The notes under the pieces: generated by a model | The model's database searches: none | What the model was told of the DNA's origin: nothing | Seen by the model: the letters and a program-made list of their open reading frames with translations, nothing else | Assembly: GCA_954871525.1 (NCBI GenBank) | Contig: OX940870.1 | Coordinates: forward strand, 5,983,501-6,047,500 | Length of the DNA stretch: 64,000 bases | Direction of reading: 5' to 3' | From: Parietaria judaica | Lineage: Eukaryota; Streptophyta; Magnoliopsida; Rosales; Urticaceae | Translations under genes and position numbers: made by a program | In this document: piece after piece, positions 13,484-26,193 of the stretch | How positions within the stretch are numbered: the first letter of the stretch is position 1 | Layout: every line of letters begins with the position of its first letter

Positions 13484-14284
13484 CTGCCGAGAATTATAGG
13501 AGCTCCGTGCTGTGGCTGAAGAGTGATGACAGCGCAAGGAGCGTGGACGTACGAAGGAGCAAGCTGAAACGAAAAGCTCTGCAGAATCATGGCGAGAGCC
13601 AGCTTCGTCTCCAGCAGAGCGAAGCTCTGGCCGAGGCATGTTCGCGGGCCCCACCCGAAGGGGAAGAAGGCGATCCGGTCGCTGCGATCGCCCCTCCTCA
13701 CGATCGCCGACCCCGCCACTCTGTCCGAGAACCTCTCGGGGTTGAACAGCGCTGCGTCATCACCCCAGAACTTGGGGTCGTGATGGAGCGAGAGCACGTT
13801 CAGGAATATCTCCGTTCCCGCAGGAATCGACACTCCCGATCCGACGGTGGTTCTCGCTTTCGCGTGCCTGTGCACGCTGCACACCGGAGGGTAGAGCCTG
13901 AGGACCTCGTTCACTATCATCGTTACCTGGTCACAATATATAAGACTAGTTCAAGTGATTGAATATTTGAATTAAAAACACTTGTTGAAGTCCCTTAAAT
14001 TATATATTTTAAGTTAATATTTAATCACTTGAACTAGTCTTATATTTAATCACTTGAACTAGTCTTATATTTAATCACATTTATTTATTGTTCAAAATTT
14101 ATCTTTTTTTTTAGTTATTACTATTTTTGCTTACATCAATAATATTTTAGAAGAAATTGAATAAGGTAATATCCCTCTACTCTATAAGAAGATAATATTG
14201 CTCTTATCTGACTCAATACTTATCTGTTTGATTTAGACTTGAATTGAGTGTGAGTGTGACATGTTCCAATATTTAATTTCTTAA

Positions 14285-14321
<37 letters not shown>

Positions 14322-16622
14322 TGTTGACTGTTGTCGAACCTTAATTACACAGTTAAGCGTTGAATATAATAATAAATAAATGTGCAAGTAAGCTTACAAT
14401 CTTGAAGCAACTAACGGTGTCAAAATCGGGCCGTTTGTGGCCACACATCTGAAGAACCTCGTCTCGGGCCTTGTCTTGCCAATCGGGGTGCATGGACAAA
14501 ACGACAACCGTCCACGTCAGCAAACTGGCTGTCGTATCTGTGCCTGCATAGTAGAGCAGTTTACATTCTTCGATCACCTCTTCGATGCTCATCCCGTTGC
14601 GTTCCCGTAGCACCAACCCAAGCAAATCTGTGGGATTTTCGACCATGTCTTGCTCTTTTTTGCGAATGATTTCGCGTAATATTGACTTGATCTCCTTGTC
14701 CAATTTGTATCGCCTTCTGTTCTTTCTTGTCGGTACAAATCTGCGAAATTAATGTATCGGTGCAAGAGATATACTTCTTAAAGAAGGTTTTGAGGCGCTC
14801 ACAATTTGAGAAAGTAAACCGCACCTATAAAAGAACTCTTAAATTGACATTTTGTATCATTTTTAATATATGTTGTTATAAACTAAAATCAAAGGGTGTA
14901 CATACAACATTTTTAAAAAATAATAGGGCATATTGTTATAAAACACTAAAACTAAGGGAGCAAAGTGCACTAACATGACAAGGCTTGATACTTTAAATGC
15001 AAATATACCTGAAGCCTGGGATGTAAATGCTAGAATAGGCGTCAACGGCCAAAATAGCTTGCTCTTTTTGAAGCTCAAATATTCTCTTTCCGTCTTCGAA
15101 ACTGCTCCCGAAAGCTGCACGAGCAATAACGTCGCCGGCCAAGTTGTGGAACTCGGGTGCCACGTCGATTTCGCAGGATTTGTCATTAAGGCTTGTTAAT
15201 CTCATCCAATGGTCAATCAGATTGGAGCAGCCAGTCGAAAAAGACGGCATCATCTCCTATTTATTTCGATGAATCGAAAAAAAAAAACCATTAGTTAGTC
15301 CCATGGCATGATATCATGCTGTTTAGGCTTGTATGATATAATTTGATTAATATCATATTACAAAATATTTCTTATAAAAATCACTAGTGTCTAGCTATTG
15401 GATAATTTTAAAAAATGTATGAATATTTTATTTGATACTATATGGTTATGTTGACTTTTGTCATATACTGTTTGTGATACGTCCCTCAAACACTGCTTTT
15501 AAAGTGAACAAAGCCTATTTTAAGAGTTATTTATTAAAATTAATTTAACACACAAAAGAGCATCAATTAGAGAGAGCTTCACATCTCTGGATTCCTAAGT
15601 TAAATGTAGCCCAAAAATGGAAAAAATACCTTCAAGTTGTAAAGGTGAAAAGCAGGTAGAATTTGTCTTCGTCGTTTGGACCATCTTTCTCCTTCCAAAG
15701 TGGTGATTCCCTTGTGAAGAATATCCACCAAAGGGCTCTGTGGCGGCCTCACTAAATCACCATTCTTGCCTTCTAAAATCCTCCTTATTATCTCCGGTTC
15801 TCCGATTACTACCCTCGGCTTTGTCCCGATCCATGTCATACAAACTCTTCCTGCCAACACGCGCACATAGATGGGTGAAAATTTTGTCCCGGTTTTTATT
15901 GTACAGTCTGTGCTTAATGTTTGATACATAAATTGTTTAAAATATATCTATTTTGATTTTTAATTTTAGCATGTTTTTTTTTTTAAATATTCCATTTTCA
16001 CGCATTGATAGCAGTTTGGACTTATTAATTTAATTATTTTGATTTGAATAAACAGTAAATTCATGCAAAAACTGGTATTTTTTTATCTAAACATAACTAA
16101 TCAAAAATCACGTGTTAAAAAATCAGCCCGGACCGGAGGCCGGTTGTTGAAATATCGGGCATTCCCAAACAGGAACTACGTCTATAAACGCATAAAAAAC
16201 TCAGACCGGGATTCAGTCCTAAAATATTATTAGTTTTTTTCATTACAAACCGTAACTCTAAACCGGACCAGGAGTTAGTTAATAATTGCAAAAAACCTGG
16301 GACCCGGTTTCAGTATAAAATACTGTTTTCATTACAAACCATATTTTTGTATGGCGCGGTGGAAGAAGGGGAAGACTCGCAGCGCGATGCGGTGGTGATG
16401 AGACGCGACGGGGCGAGACTGTGCTTCGGAGATGGCGGTTTTGATGTCGTGTGTGTCGCCATGAAGAAACTTGTAGGAAGTCCCTCTGATCCCTTGCTGC
16501 CTCAGGAGTGTCTCCAAGTGTTTCGGTCGCCACCAAACGACGTGCACAGCTTTGGCTGCGCAGCACAGGGTTACCGAAGCCAAACACACCACAAAGGCTT
16601 CCAACAAGTGATGATTTTCCAT
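13477..16622 (-). CDS. Cytochrome P450, CYP72 clan (CYP72A-like), five exons
   Basis: Haem-thiolate monooxygenase, expected to be ER-anchored and to oxidise a small metabolite; CYP72 members act on terpenoids, hormones and similar substrates, and the substrate here is unknown. Exons on the minus strand: 16622-16340, 15850-15630, 15256-15009, 14740-14398 and 13926-13477. All junctions are GT..AG and the phases join without a shift, giving 514 residues, normal for the family. Residues 1-30 form a hydrophobic anchor. Visible motifs: AGTDTT oxygen-binding I-helix (316-321), EVLR of the K-helix (372-375), PERF (428-431), and FGWGPRTCLG with the haem-ligand Cys at about 462. The five-exon structure and the FPFGWGPR wording fit the CYP72 clan. 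Intron 1 carries repeat-like GC-rich patches and intron 4 a hairpin. The gene appears intact. Confidence 0.93.
13939..14085. repeat. Hairpin and direct repeats in P450 intron 4
   Basis: The phrase AAGACTAGTTCAAGTGATT at 13942-13960 is inverted as AATCACTTGAACTAGTCTT near 14023-14041, which is then repeated in tandem near 14048-14066. This makes a stem with one extra arm copy. It lies fully within the intron and is probably a small repeat insertion that was later duplicated. Confidence 0.75.
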
Positions 16623-18565
16623 TTTCTAATTAACATGACAAGTTATCTAGTGTTATTTATTACGACTTTATTCTTCATTTCGAGAGTTGACTTGGAAACT
16701 TCTTGGTCTTTTGTTCTTACGTTTTTAAGCTCCTCTGATTAATTATAATTAATAGCGGCGAAAATATCCAATATTTTAAGCAGTTGCGACAAATCCTTTT
16801 TTTCTTTTTCAATGTTAACTTTTTCCCCCTTTAAATGCCACTCATATTATTAACAGAAAATGTTGAATCAGCATAAGCACTTGATGTTTTTAATTTGGTG
16901 ATAAAACAACTAAATGAAATTGTACGAAATATCTAATTTTGTGTCAAACCTTTTAAGAAATGCCTATTTTGCGAGAGTAAAAAATACACACAATGAGGAG
17001 TTTTTTAAAATGTTTGACACAAAATGGACATTTCGTCTATTTACCCTAAAACTAATTTATTTGGTACTAAGTTGTAACATAACTTACAAATTAAATAGAT
17101 AAATTTGGTGCTCAGATAAATAAATTTAGAATTTAATAAGGAAAGAAAAATAACAAGATTTAGAACTTTCACCGTTATTATATGATGATATTAGAAACTT
17201 TTGTCGCTATTATGTAAAATATTAGATACTTTCTTTTCAGTATCCCGATATAATTATTTTTTCTTCCATAGACAACAATTTCTTAGCAAGTTTATAGATG
17301 GTTCCTTTTGTGGCTTATACTTAATTATCCATATATTGTTCAATCAGTTATAATTAAATAACTGTAGATGTCTACATCCTTAACCTAACTTTAAGTAATT
17401 GACAGACAAAAAGTTCAGTCCAAACTTGTAAAACTACTAGAAGAAGAAAACTACTGTAAATTAAGAACGACAGAGTAAATTTAGAAAACGACAATATAAG
17501 GAGCAATGAGGTTGAGCCGTTGAGGTGACTAAATAGTAAATAGTAGAGGGTGAACGCCATCCGGTTACCCATCTTTTTTGTTGTTGCTAAAACAAAAACC
17601 CGAACCGATTTTTGGTTTCCATAATGTACATATTATAAATATATATTAAAACCATGAGAGTATAAACTATTATATATATATATATTACTTTAAAATTAGA
17701 ACTAATGATACTTATATAAGTAAAATTGAAAAATATTTTAAAATCCCGGTTGGAGTATCCTACTATCCGGGGATTGCTTTTTTTAGCCTCTAAACCCGAA
17801 CTCGGACTCGATATTAATCCCGATGCGGTTTTAGAAAAAAAAAAAAAAAAAACTACATCCGATTAATTCCGATTTCAAAATGGATGCGATCCTTTAATAA
17901 ATCAGATCCCATCCTAATGTGGTTTTAAACCCGGATTTAAAGGTTCCTCTTACACACTTATATATAAATCAGTCTGAGCCTATCAGACGGTGGTTATATA
18001 TGAAAAAGAGAGGAAATAAGCTATAGCTAGAAAACAACATATAGTATGTAAAGCAGTAAACTAACTGAAAAACGACAGATAGATGAACATAGTGAAAAAA
18101 CAAGATATGATTAACGGCATTACTATAACAATACGACAATCAAATATCGATTAATGCACTGATTAGTATAAAACAACAATAAAATTGAACCCGGATAGTA
18201 TTTGAATAAAAGATTTAAAGAAAGTTAACAAATTAAAATTAAAATTTCAAAACCACGTTTCATAAGAAATGCAGTAAAATTGTGATAAAAAAATCCATAA
18301 TAAATGAGAAGAATAATAATATAAAAATGACTTCTAAATGCATCACTTGAATAGCTTAAAAACAATAGCACAAGATAATAGAAAACGACAATAAAATTGT
18401 TAAATGGGCGTGTACTGTGTAATACATGAACATATAAAATAACGCGTGAGGAAAACGACAATGAAAATCACATTAACATGAAAACAACTATCATGATTAT
18501 AATACTAATACTAATAGGATAAACAAAAGGTTAATGATGGTGAAAATATCCAAAGTTTGGTCAAA
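16623..18565. other. Upstream region of the P450; AT-rich with repeat fragments
   Basis: No gene was recognised. This is the 5' flank of the minus-strand P450. It contains a small MITE (16914-17046, annotated separately) and a block at about 17585-17960 rich in CCCGAACC/CCCGGTT-type words, typical of degenerate transposon ends but not resolvable here. Frames in this stretch are short and AT-rich. Confidence 0.45.
16914..17046 (-). mobile_element. Small inverted-repeat element (MITE), copy 2
   Basis: The left arm GAAATTGTACGAAATATCTA, continuing to TTTTGTGTCAAACC, is the inverse of the right arm TGTTTGACACAAAATGG continuing to CATTTCGTCTATTTACCC. It matches the copy at 10654-10783 in the opposite orientation, which supports one family of about 130 bp. 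It lies about 0.3 kb upstream of the P450 start codon. Confidence 0.65.
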
Positions 18566-18949
18566 GAATCCTTCGTGTATCTAAAGTTTAAAAGTGGTAG
18601 CAAAAGTTCCCAAAGACCCATTTGGGGCGTTGACCACTTCATTCACGTAACACAATTAATTTACCTGTTAACTCTGGTCACGTGGACAAACGTGGGTTAC
18701 TGACATAACAATGTTTTGCCACGTGGACGAGCCCATTTAGGGGTTTAATTTGTTATGTTATCGTAAACGAGGCTGATGTGGGCTCGTCCACGTGGCTAAA
18801 AATCGTTATGTCAGCAACCCATGTTTGTCCACGTGACCAGAGTTAATAAGTAAGTTAACTGCGTTATGAGAATGGAGTGGTCAACGCCTAAATATGACTT
18901 TGAGTACTTTTACAATCACTTTTAAACTTTGAGTACACAAGGAAAATTA
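18566..18949. mobile_element. Foldback MITE carrying four CACGTG G-boxes
   Basis: The two halves are imperfect inverted copies: the left TCTAAAGTTTAAAAGTGG mirrors the right CACTTTTAAACTTTGAG, and the inner TGGTCACGTGGACAAACG mirrors TTTGTCCACGTGACCA. The inner arms hold four CACGTG palindromes at 18679, 18720, 18789 and 18830. It has no coding capacity and no clear target-site duplication, so the exact ends are approximate. It lies about 2 kb upstream of the P450. Confidence 0.75.
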
Positions 18950-19277
18950 TAAGAACGTATATATATCGTATAACATGTTTAATTTTTGAAAATATTGAAA
19001 TTTACTTTGAAAAGCGATGAGAACACGAGTGAAAAGTTAAAGCGGGAACAACAGAGGAAACAACAATACGACATGGGAGTGAGAAATGGCAGGAACTGAA
19101 AAGAACAAGCACACAAGATGGTCATGATGAAATTGTAATGTAATACATTAGTCTGCAAATTTATTATCTCTTAAGAAAATAAAAATAAAAATAGAAACAT
19201 GGTCTTCGGTATATATATATGAAAAAAACACGAGTTTTACCAATAAGAAAAGAAAAGGTTATATTCATTAGTTGTAC

Positions 19278-19867
19278 AACATGGTCTTTGGTATCGGTTT
19301 TATACTTAAAAGACTTAGACCCTATTATTCGATTTTTTAAAATTGAAAATCAAAGACACTGTCTTTTAGAGCCATAACCGTTTGTACCGAAAACCCTATT
19401 TAGGATAGGTATTCGGTTCTAGATTCGGTAATTTGAACCTAATATTAGACTTTCATTTTGTATTAAAAAAAAAATACTTTATCTTCATCAATAGTACCTT
19501 TTCAACAAAAAAAAAATGTAAAATAATGCATAAAACATATGTATTGCTCACGACAATATAACTATTTGTAAGAACCGATTGCTTGTTTTTCATTGACGAT
19601 GTTGAATAACCTTAATAACCCAAGTGAAAACCAAATTTTACGAACATTAAAATCCCGAACAACCATAAACAAAACATTAAAAAAAAAATATCTAGAAATA
19701 AAATTAATTTATTATAGAAATTATCTTATTTTAAATAAATTTATTATAAAATAAAAATTAATTATTAAATAAAGTTTTCGGTACAAATGGATCTTCGGTA
19801 CTGATTCTCAAAATTGAAATCGAATACCGAAGACCCAATACGGTCCAAATGGACTGAAGACCATGTT
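19278..19867. mobile_element. Non-autonomous TIR element (AACATGGTCTTTGG ends)
   Basis: The left end AACATGGTCTTTGGTA is mirrored by the right end ACTGAAGACCATGTT, and the interior has further mirrored words (ACCGAAAACCC/TTCGGTACAAATGG). A further copy of the left end occurs at about 19196. It has no coding region. The family is probably hAT-like, but I could not confirm a target-site duplication. Confidence 0.55.
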
Positions 19868-20555
19868 TTATAGACCCGAAACCTATTATTCGGTCTTTAA
19901 ATTTTCGGTTCCACAATTCGATTTTTCAGTTTTTCTTTTACACCCCTTGTTATTCACCATTGTGAGAATATAATCGTATATGCATTTATATAAAAGATTA
20001 TTTATGAATAAATTCCTTAATTACAAAAGCTGTTATTTTTTAGCAACAAAAATCCTGGCACAGCTTCCAAATCGGCAATCCCACAGATTTTTTTTGCTCC
20101 TCTCCATTTCCAAAACCCTGTTATACATATGATGCGTGTGTATTATCAGTGCGACAACTTCGAGTAAATTAAAGATTAACAGCTAATATAAAGTTGGAAC
20201 TTAAGTGCACTAATACAGGTCGAGTAAATGAATATTAATTAAAGCGATTCCATATGTATCGAAAGAATCGTCCTTCCTGATTTCTTGTATTCCATAGTTT
20301 TGACCAACGCTTCACTAATTTTTAATATATGATTAGTTATATGATTTCTTGTACAATGATTAAATTTTTAATATATGATTAGTTACATGTACGAGTGTAC
20401 TAATGTGCTATGATTAAATTTTAATATATGATTAGTTACATGTACGAGTGTACTAACTGTGCTGTCCATTAAACTTTTATTTTTATGTTTTTATAATTAA
20501 ATCAAAACATACCTAATTATTTATTCAAGTTCGCTTTATTTATATATATGCAAAA

Positions 20556-21069
20556 TGTTAGTTCCCACTTCTTGAATCGCTGCTAAAAACTACGTCAAAA
20601 AAGCAAAAACGCCACACAAAGAAAAACACAAGCTCTTTGTATATAAAATATATATTATGCAATAATGAAGAACAAGACAAACGGGAATATTGGAGAAGAA
20701 TTTCTCTGATTAATAATGCCGAAGGAATACAAAAGGAGTTACAAAAGTAAGAGACTAAGTCTGGTATGTAAAGAGAAAGAAAACGACTAAACCCTACCTA
20801 AAATTTCCTAAAACACATCCAATCAAATCTCTATAATTACTCACATTTCCTAACAAAAAGGGAAACCAAATCATATCCTCAAATTTAAGTGTTTATATTC
20901 TAACAGAACTGCTAGGGTGTGTTGAAACTTTCTGCTCGGTTCCCTTTCTAATATGGCTCAATTCGGTCAGGCTCAATTTCTGATAGGCTCCATTACTGTT
21001 AGGGAGCATTTTTCTGCTCAGGAGTTATTCTGCTACAGGGCGTCGAGCTAATTCAAGATTAAACCCACA
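20556..21069. mobile_element. Solo LTR (514 bp), distant relative of Copia element A LTR
   Basis: The sequence begins TGTTAGTTCCCAC and ends AAACCCACA (TG...CA) and is flanked by the exact 5 bp duplication CAAAA (20551-20555 and 21070-21074). Its interior shares phrases with the 544 bp LTR of element A (GGAGAAGAA.TTCTCT.GATTAATAAT, a following GAAGG.AATACAA phrase, and GCTCGG-rich text near the end). No internal retrotransposon region is attached, so it is the product of LTR-LTR recombination. Confidence 0.88.
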
Positions 21070-21074
21070 CAAAA

Positions 21075-22011
21075 TACACGATTATAATATTTACCATCAC
21101 CTTTTACGATTCGATCGAATAGATGCCAAACTAATTAAAGGTTGTAGGGTGTAAATCGTTTTTTTAGTATCGGTAAAGTTTTCAATGTATGACGTGTCAT
21201 TCATTTTATAAATATCGAGTACATTATTAAAATTAGAGTATCAATATCGTCTCATTTCAAGTGAGGGGATAGAAAAGTAAAATAATAAGACAACAAATTT
21301 TAAATAATGATGTGAAGTATCTTTCTCACTCTTGAAATTATAAGCACAACCATATTTCTTTTTAATATTAAGTTGATACGAAAATAGATTTTGAGTTGTG
21401 AAGCCTAATTTGTCGAATATTCCATGAAAACCTGATAATATAATTATTAAGCCTTATTTGTTTATTGTACACTTTTCACCGTTTCTCTTCATTTATTAGG
21501 CCACGAATAGAAGAAACAAAGAACCTGTGAGAGTGAATAATTATATTCTAACTTTTATTTTTTCCGATTTGATTATCGTGAAGAATATTTTTCTCTCAAC
21601 GAGAGCGAACAACTGGTTTCTATCTTTTATTTTCATTTTATCAATTTGATTCTTTTTTAATTTTCGGATTAAGGATTGATCCTAACTATACCAACAGGCC
21701 AAATTCTCAAAAAACTCATGTATATATAACATGATTAGGATATCATAACTATCAAAAAGCTGGGTAAAGTAAAATTAAAAAGATTGAATACAACAAAAGG
21801 AATATTTGCTAGCTCCAAGAAGAAATGATTGACAGTAAATTAAAGACTAAAATCCATGCCTCATACATATGCTTAAAATTTAATTCTTTTAAATTCATAA
21901 CTAATACAGCTTTACAGTCGGCAGGTGCTAACTGCCCACCTGAGCGCTTAGTTTTTATTTTAAGATTAAACAAATTATGTGTGGCTAAAATTGTCATACG
22001 AAAATTTATCT

Positions 22012-22042
<31 letters not shown>

Positions 22043-22471
22043 CCAGATATTCCTGAATTACAGATACAACACTATCCGAACGGTGACAAATTTCCAAAAA
22101 ACTAATTGGAGTAGTTAATTTTGACCGTGTGACAGGCTCTTTGGCCCTTTAAAAATCATATCTAACATCAGGTTTGGTTTAAGTAAATTGCTATTTACGT
22201 AATCACGTGACTCACGGTGTGCTCTATATTTTCATCAGATCCCACATGTTACTTATTAAAATCATATTCTAATTCCAATTTCTTATTTATGTGGCCATAA
22301 ATTAATTATCACATTAACAAATACAATATTATATATATATACAGTACACTATATATATTATATCTTTTTGTCATCAGATGATAGTAATGTTCCTCTTATA
22401 TCATCTTTTAGCTTGGTGAAATCGCGAAATGTAGTTAAAATCCTTACACGATCATCGTTTATACACCTATT

Positions 22472-22504
<33 letters not shown>

Positions 22505-24340
22505 CTATCTCTCTATATATATGTATATACATAATTACATATATATATATTTATATATATAAAAGATGCACGGAATCAGAAATTTCGGGTTGGGGGGCTG
22601 GATTTTTTTTCCTCTTATTAGAGATTTTTACTTTCAATTATATATATTTTATATTATATTTATACCAGTATTGTCGTTAGTGTTTTAAAGACCTCTTATT
22701 ACAAATCGTCTAAAAGTATTATTTACGGGAATTAAAAAAACAATATAATTATATTTTTGGGTTTTTGTTATAAAAAAGATACATATTAAGCCGATTTCAT
22801 TTTATAAGTAAAAAGCTAAACCGAGATGTAGTAAAGATAATATGTAAAAATTTACTAATAAAAAATACTAATTACTAATATAAGTAATTAAACTTTACAA
22901 TGTTATTTTTAATGGCATCCCGTATAGTATTGTATTTATATATTGTATCAGTTTCTGACTTTTTGTAGTCTTTTTATTTCTCACAAAAATAAAAATAAAT
23001 TAATATTTAATATCTATTTATAAAATTCAAAATAATTTTGCATCAATATTATTTACAACTCTAAGTAAAACATGGATCTATATGGAAAAGTAATAATAAT
23101 AAAAAAAAAGTATCATATCAATAAAAAAATAACTAGAAAAAGTCACAAAGTCTAAAAAGTTAATAGTCAGAAAAATAAAATAAATATTAAAAGGACAACT
23201 TCAATATAATTAAATATTGAAAGGAGGACAACTTCATCTTCTTCCTCCGACTTAATGTTCTGCAAGTTTTCTTTTTCTTCTTCTTCCCAGAATGATTATA
23301 AAATATAAAATTACAGAGACAATTAATGTTATTTTCACATAAATATAAGAGGGACAATAGTTTAAGTTAAGCACAATATAGAACCAATGTAAAACCGTGA
23401 ACGGATCGATCTCTATAGCTCTGTAAATGAAGGAGTGGCCGACGGCCACTCTATCGTTGGCCGTAGTTCCGCCCCAGGATGCACATAATATGCACTAGCA
23501 CGATATGAGGACTTTAAAGCCACATGTATTGGATCCCTCAAGACTAGTGTCATTGATATTCTTGGACAAACTTTTTCATTTTAACGTTTTCTGTTTAATT
23601 CAAGAAATAATTAGTCAAACTTAGTGCTCTACTGCCAAGAGATACATATCTATATGAAGTTATATGAACAGTATTTAAATGTAGAGATAGTGACCAAGAG
23701 CTATGATGTGAGTATAAGGTGGACCAATCAAATTGGGAGTACCGTGTAAATATAATAATAACATATATTTGAATTAGGGTAAATAAATACATATTTAAAT
23801 TATAATAAATAACACACACATATTACATATATATATATATTACACTTATATAGTATATAGAATTATGACATTTTGGTCCTTAATCAATCTAAATTGTAAC
23901 AGCAATATTGCGTCCCTGAATTTAAAAATGTTGTCGGAAAATAATATTAACATGCGCACAAAAGATGTGTTATCACATGTTATTATATGTGGAACTTTTT
24001 AGGTAAAATGCTTTTAAATTGAACTTCTTGATAGTATAATAAAATTTTCGTAAATAATTAACAAAAATGTTATCAAGATCATGTATTGTGATTTGTGCAC
24101 AATTTAATATTTTCCGCCATAATAAAGAGCATAGTTAAGGCCTAAGGGAGTCCTGTTGCCATAAACTAAATTTTAAAAGAAAAAGTGAACCAAACAGCAA
24201 ATATCAAGGGCATAATAGTGCCAATATTTTTTTTTAATCTTATTTTCAATATCGGTGGAAGCACATGTACATCAAAAACATCATCAGGAAAATGACCAAT
24301 CAACAGATCAAATTATTAAAGTGCTACAATTATTATAGAC
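21075..24340. other. AT-rich intergenic DNA downstream of MYB1
   Basis: No gene was recognised. It contains long AT-rich runs and (AT)n tracts (22015-22042 and about 22470-22560). The reading frames here have no similarity that I can recognise. Confidence 0.55.
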
Positions 24341-24365
24341 TATACTTAAGCTAATTCTCACTAAA

Positions 24366-24931
24366 TTAACCATCTCTAACATGATCACTCCAATGTTCCA
24401 TAAGCATTTCCTCAGAAAAGAAAATAGGCTGGCAAGACGAAGAGGGCAATCTGTGATCGTCCGATTCAACGTTCTGAAAATCGTTGGCCACAATTAGAGT
24501 TTCATCGAATTCGAAGTCGTGACGATGATCTCGGTCATTACTACATAGCTTCCACAGATCATGATCAGAGTCGGAGACGTCAGAGTGCAAGAACTCGTCG
24601 ACGTCGAAACTTTCCATTAATGGATTCATCGCCAGATCCTGCAGTTCGAGCCCTCCTTGACCGAGCTCTGATGTATGAATATTCGCAGTCGACGTGGCTT
24701 TAATTTGCGGAGACGGTTCGTTCATCGTGTTGGAAATACTTTCCTTTGACTTCTGATTCGGGTTATTGAGACCTTTGACTTTCTTCCTTAGGGTTGTGTT
24801 CCAGTAATTCTTCACTTCATTGTCTGTTCGTCCTGGAATTCTTCCCGCGATCAATGCCCATCTACATCATTAATTACACTGTAACATAAGTAATTTAGTT
24901 ATTAAATTAAGAAAATGTTTTGTAGATGTGC

Positions 24932-24967
<36 letters not shown>

Positions 24968-25321
24968 CCTGTTGCCTAACAGTTTGTGGAGCCTAATGAT
25001 AAGGTCTTCTTCTTCTTCGGTAATGTTGCCTCTTTTGATGTCCGGTCTAAGATAGTTGAGCCATCTTAATCTGCAGCTCTTTCCACATCGTTTAAGACCT
25101 GAACATGATCAATCAAATTGATTAAACCGTAGATGATATCCATAGTGTTTTCGGTAAAAGTAACGGAAAATGAATAAGAAAGTCGTACCGGCTTGTTTAG
25201 GAAGGTTTCGCCATTTGCCTTCACCGTGAGTGGTGATATAGTCTCTGAGGATTTGGTCCTCCTCTGCTGTCCAAGCTCCTTTGTTCATTCCGTCCTTTGA
25301 GCAACAAGGAGTTCTTCCCAT
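24366..25321 (-). CDS. R2R3-MYB transcription factor (MYB1), bHLH-interacting type
   Basis: Nuclear DNA-binding regulator. Exons on the minus strand: 25321-25189, 25098-24969 and 24861-24366, all with GT..AG junctions, giving 252 residues. The start is fixed by MGRTPCCSK, the standard N terminus of plant R2R3-MYBs. R2 has Trp at 17, 37 and 57; R3 has Trp at 89 and 108. The R3 signature [DE]Lx2[RK]x3Lx6Lx3R is complete (D76, L77, R80, L84, L91, R95), so it can pair with R/B-like bHLH proteins, as TT2, WER and anthocyanin MYBs do. The acidic C terminus (about 117-252) looks like an activation domain. I see neither the TKAxRC motif of the TT2 group nor the KPRPRTF-type anthocyanin motif, so the exact subgroup is open. 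It shares intron positions with MYB2 at 51.7 kb. Intron 2 contains an (AT)n tract. Confidence 0.93.
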
Positions 25322-25386
25322 TTTCTCTCTCTCTCTCTAGGAGTTATGTTTCTTGGGTTTCTTAAGGTTTAGGGATTAATATATAG
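25322..25386 (-). promoter_or_regulatory. Putative core promoter and GA-rich leader of MYB1
   Basis: On the minus strand a TATATATT sequence (25379-25386) lies about 58 bp before the ATG. It is followed by a leader ending in AGAGAGAGAGAGAGAAAA directly before the start codon. The second MYB also has a TATA run and a GA-rich leader. Inferred from motif and spacing only. Confidence 0.45.
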
Positions 25387-25408
25387 ATATAGTAGCGCAT
25401 CGAGATCT

Positions 25409-25446
<38 letters not shown>

Positions 25447-25449
25447 ATC

Positions 25450-26152
25450 GATTTAGCTATTGACTATGACGCAACGTATACACACTCTATTCATATAAAG
25501 CAGGTTTTATTTGTTCATGTGGGAATAAAGAATGATCGGGAAATATAGTTTTTGTATTCGAATCTTTCTAGACTGTGACGATTTTGTTTATATGTTATGT
25601 GTATATATATATGTTATATGTATATATATATTATATATAATAGCCAGCTTGCCTCTCGGGATGGGTTTGTAAATTAAGGAGGTTGCTTATAAAGATATCT
25701 ACATCACTACGTGCCTTAAAGGTTGTTTATCAACTTGATTTTCTTTAATTCTTTAACCAGTAATTTAGCCACGAATTGGTTGACCATTGAAAACATATGA
25801 CTTAATACTCACTTTTCATTAACCAGCATAATTTATAGCAATGACTTTTGTCATCGATACTAACTTTTATTTGTTATATATATATAATATTGTATATCCC
25901 ATACTGTCATACATCTCAGTTTGATCATATATATACAATTTCTGGCTCTCTCTCACAATCACACACATAAATAATATATTATATTATATACAAATTAGCA
26001 GATATATGTGAATGTGATAACTGAGTAGCCCTGCTAAAAACTTGTGCTGCTAATATCCCTGAAGTTTAATGCTCTCAAACTCTCTACATAAAATATAAGA
26101 GTAATATAGCCATGTCAGTGACCATTACCAACTATATACACATGCAGGTGGA

Positions 26153-26193
<41 letters not shown>

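Noticed and set aside
13507..13962. 151-residue plus-strand frame opposite P450 exon 5
   Set aside because: It is the antisense of a well-supported P450 exon, and its residues show no domain.
14561..14824. Minus-strand frame starting upstream of P450 exon 4
   Set aside because: It crosses the intron and reads exon 4 in a wrong frame; the spliced frame gives the I-helix motif AGTDTT.
22368..22562. 64-residue frame with poly Ile-Tyr
   Set aside because: Translation of (AT)n microsatellite sequence.
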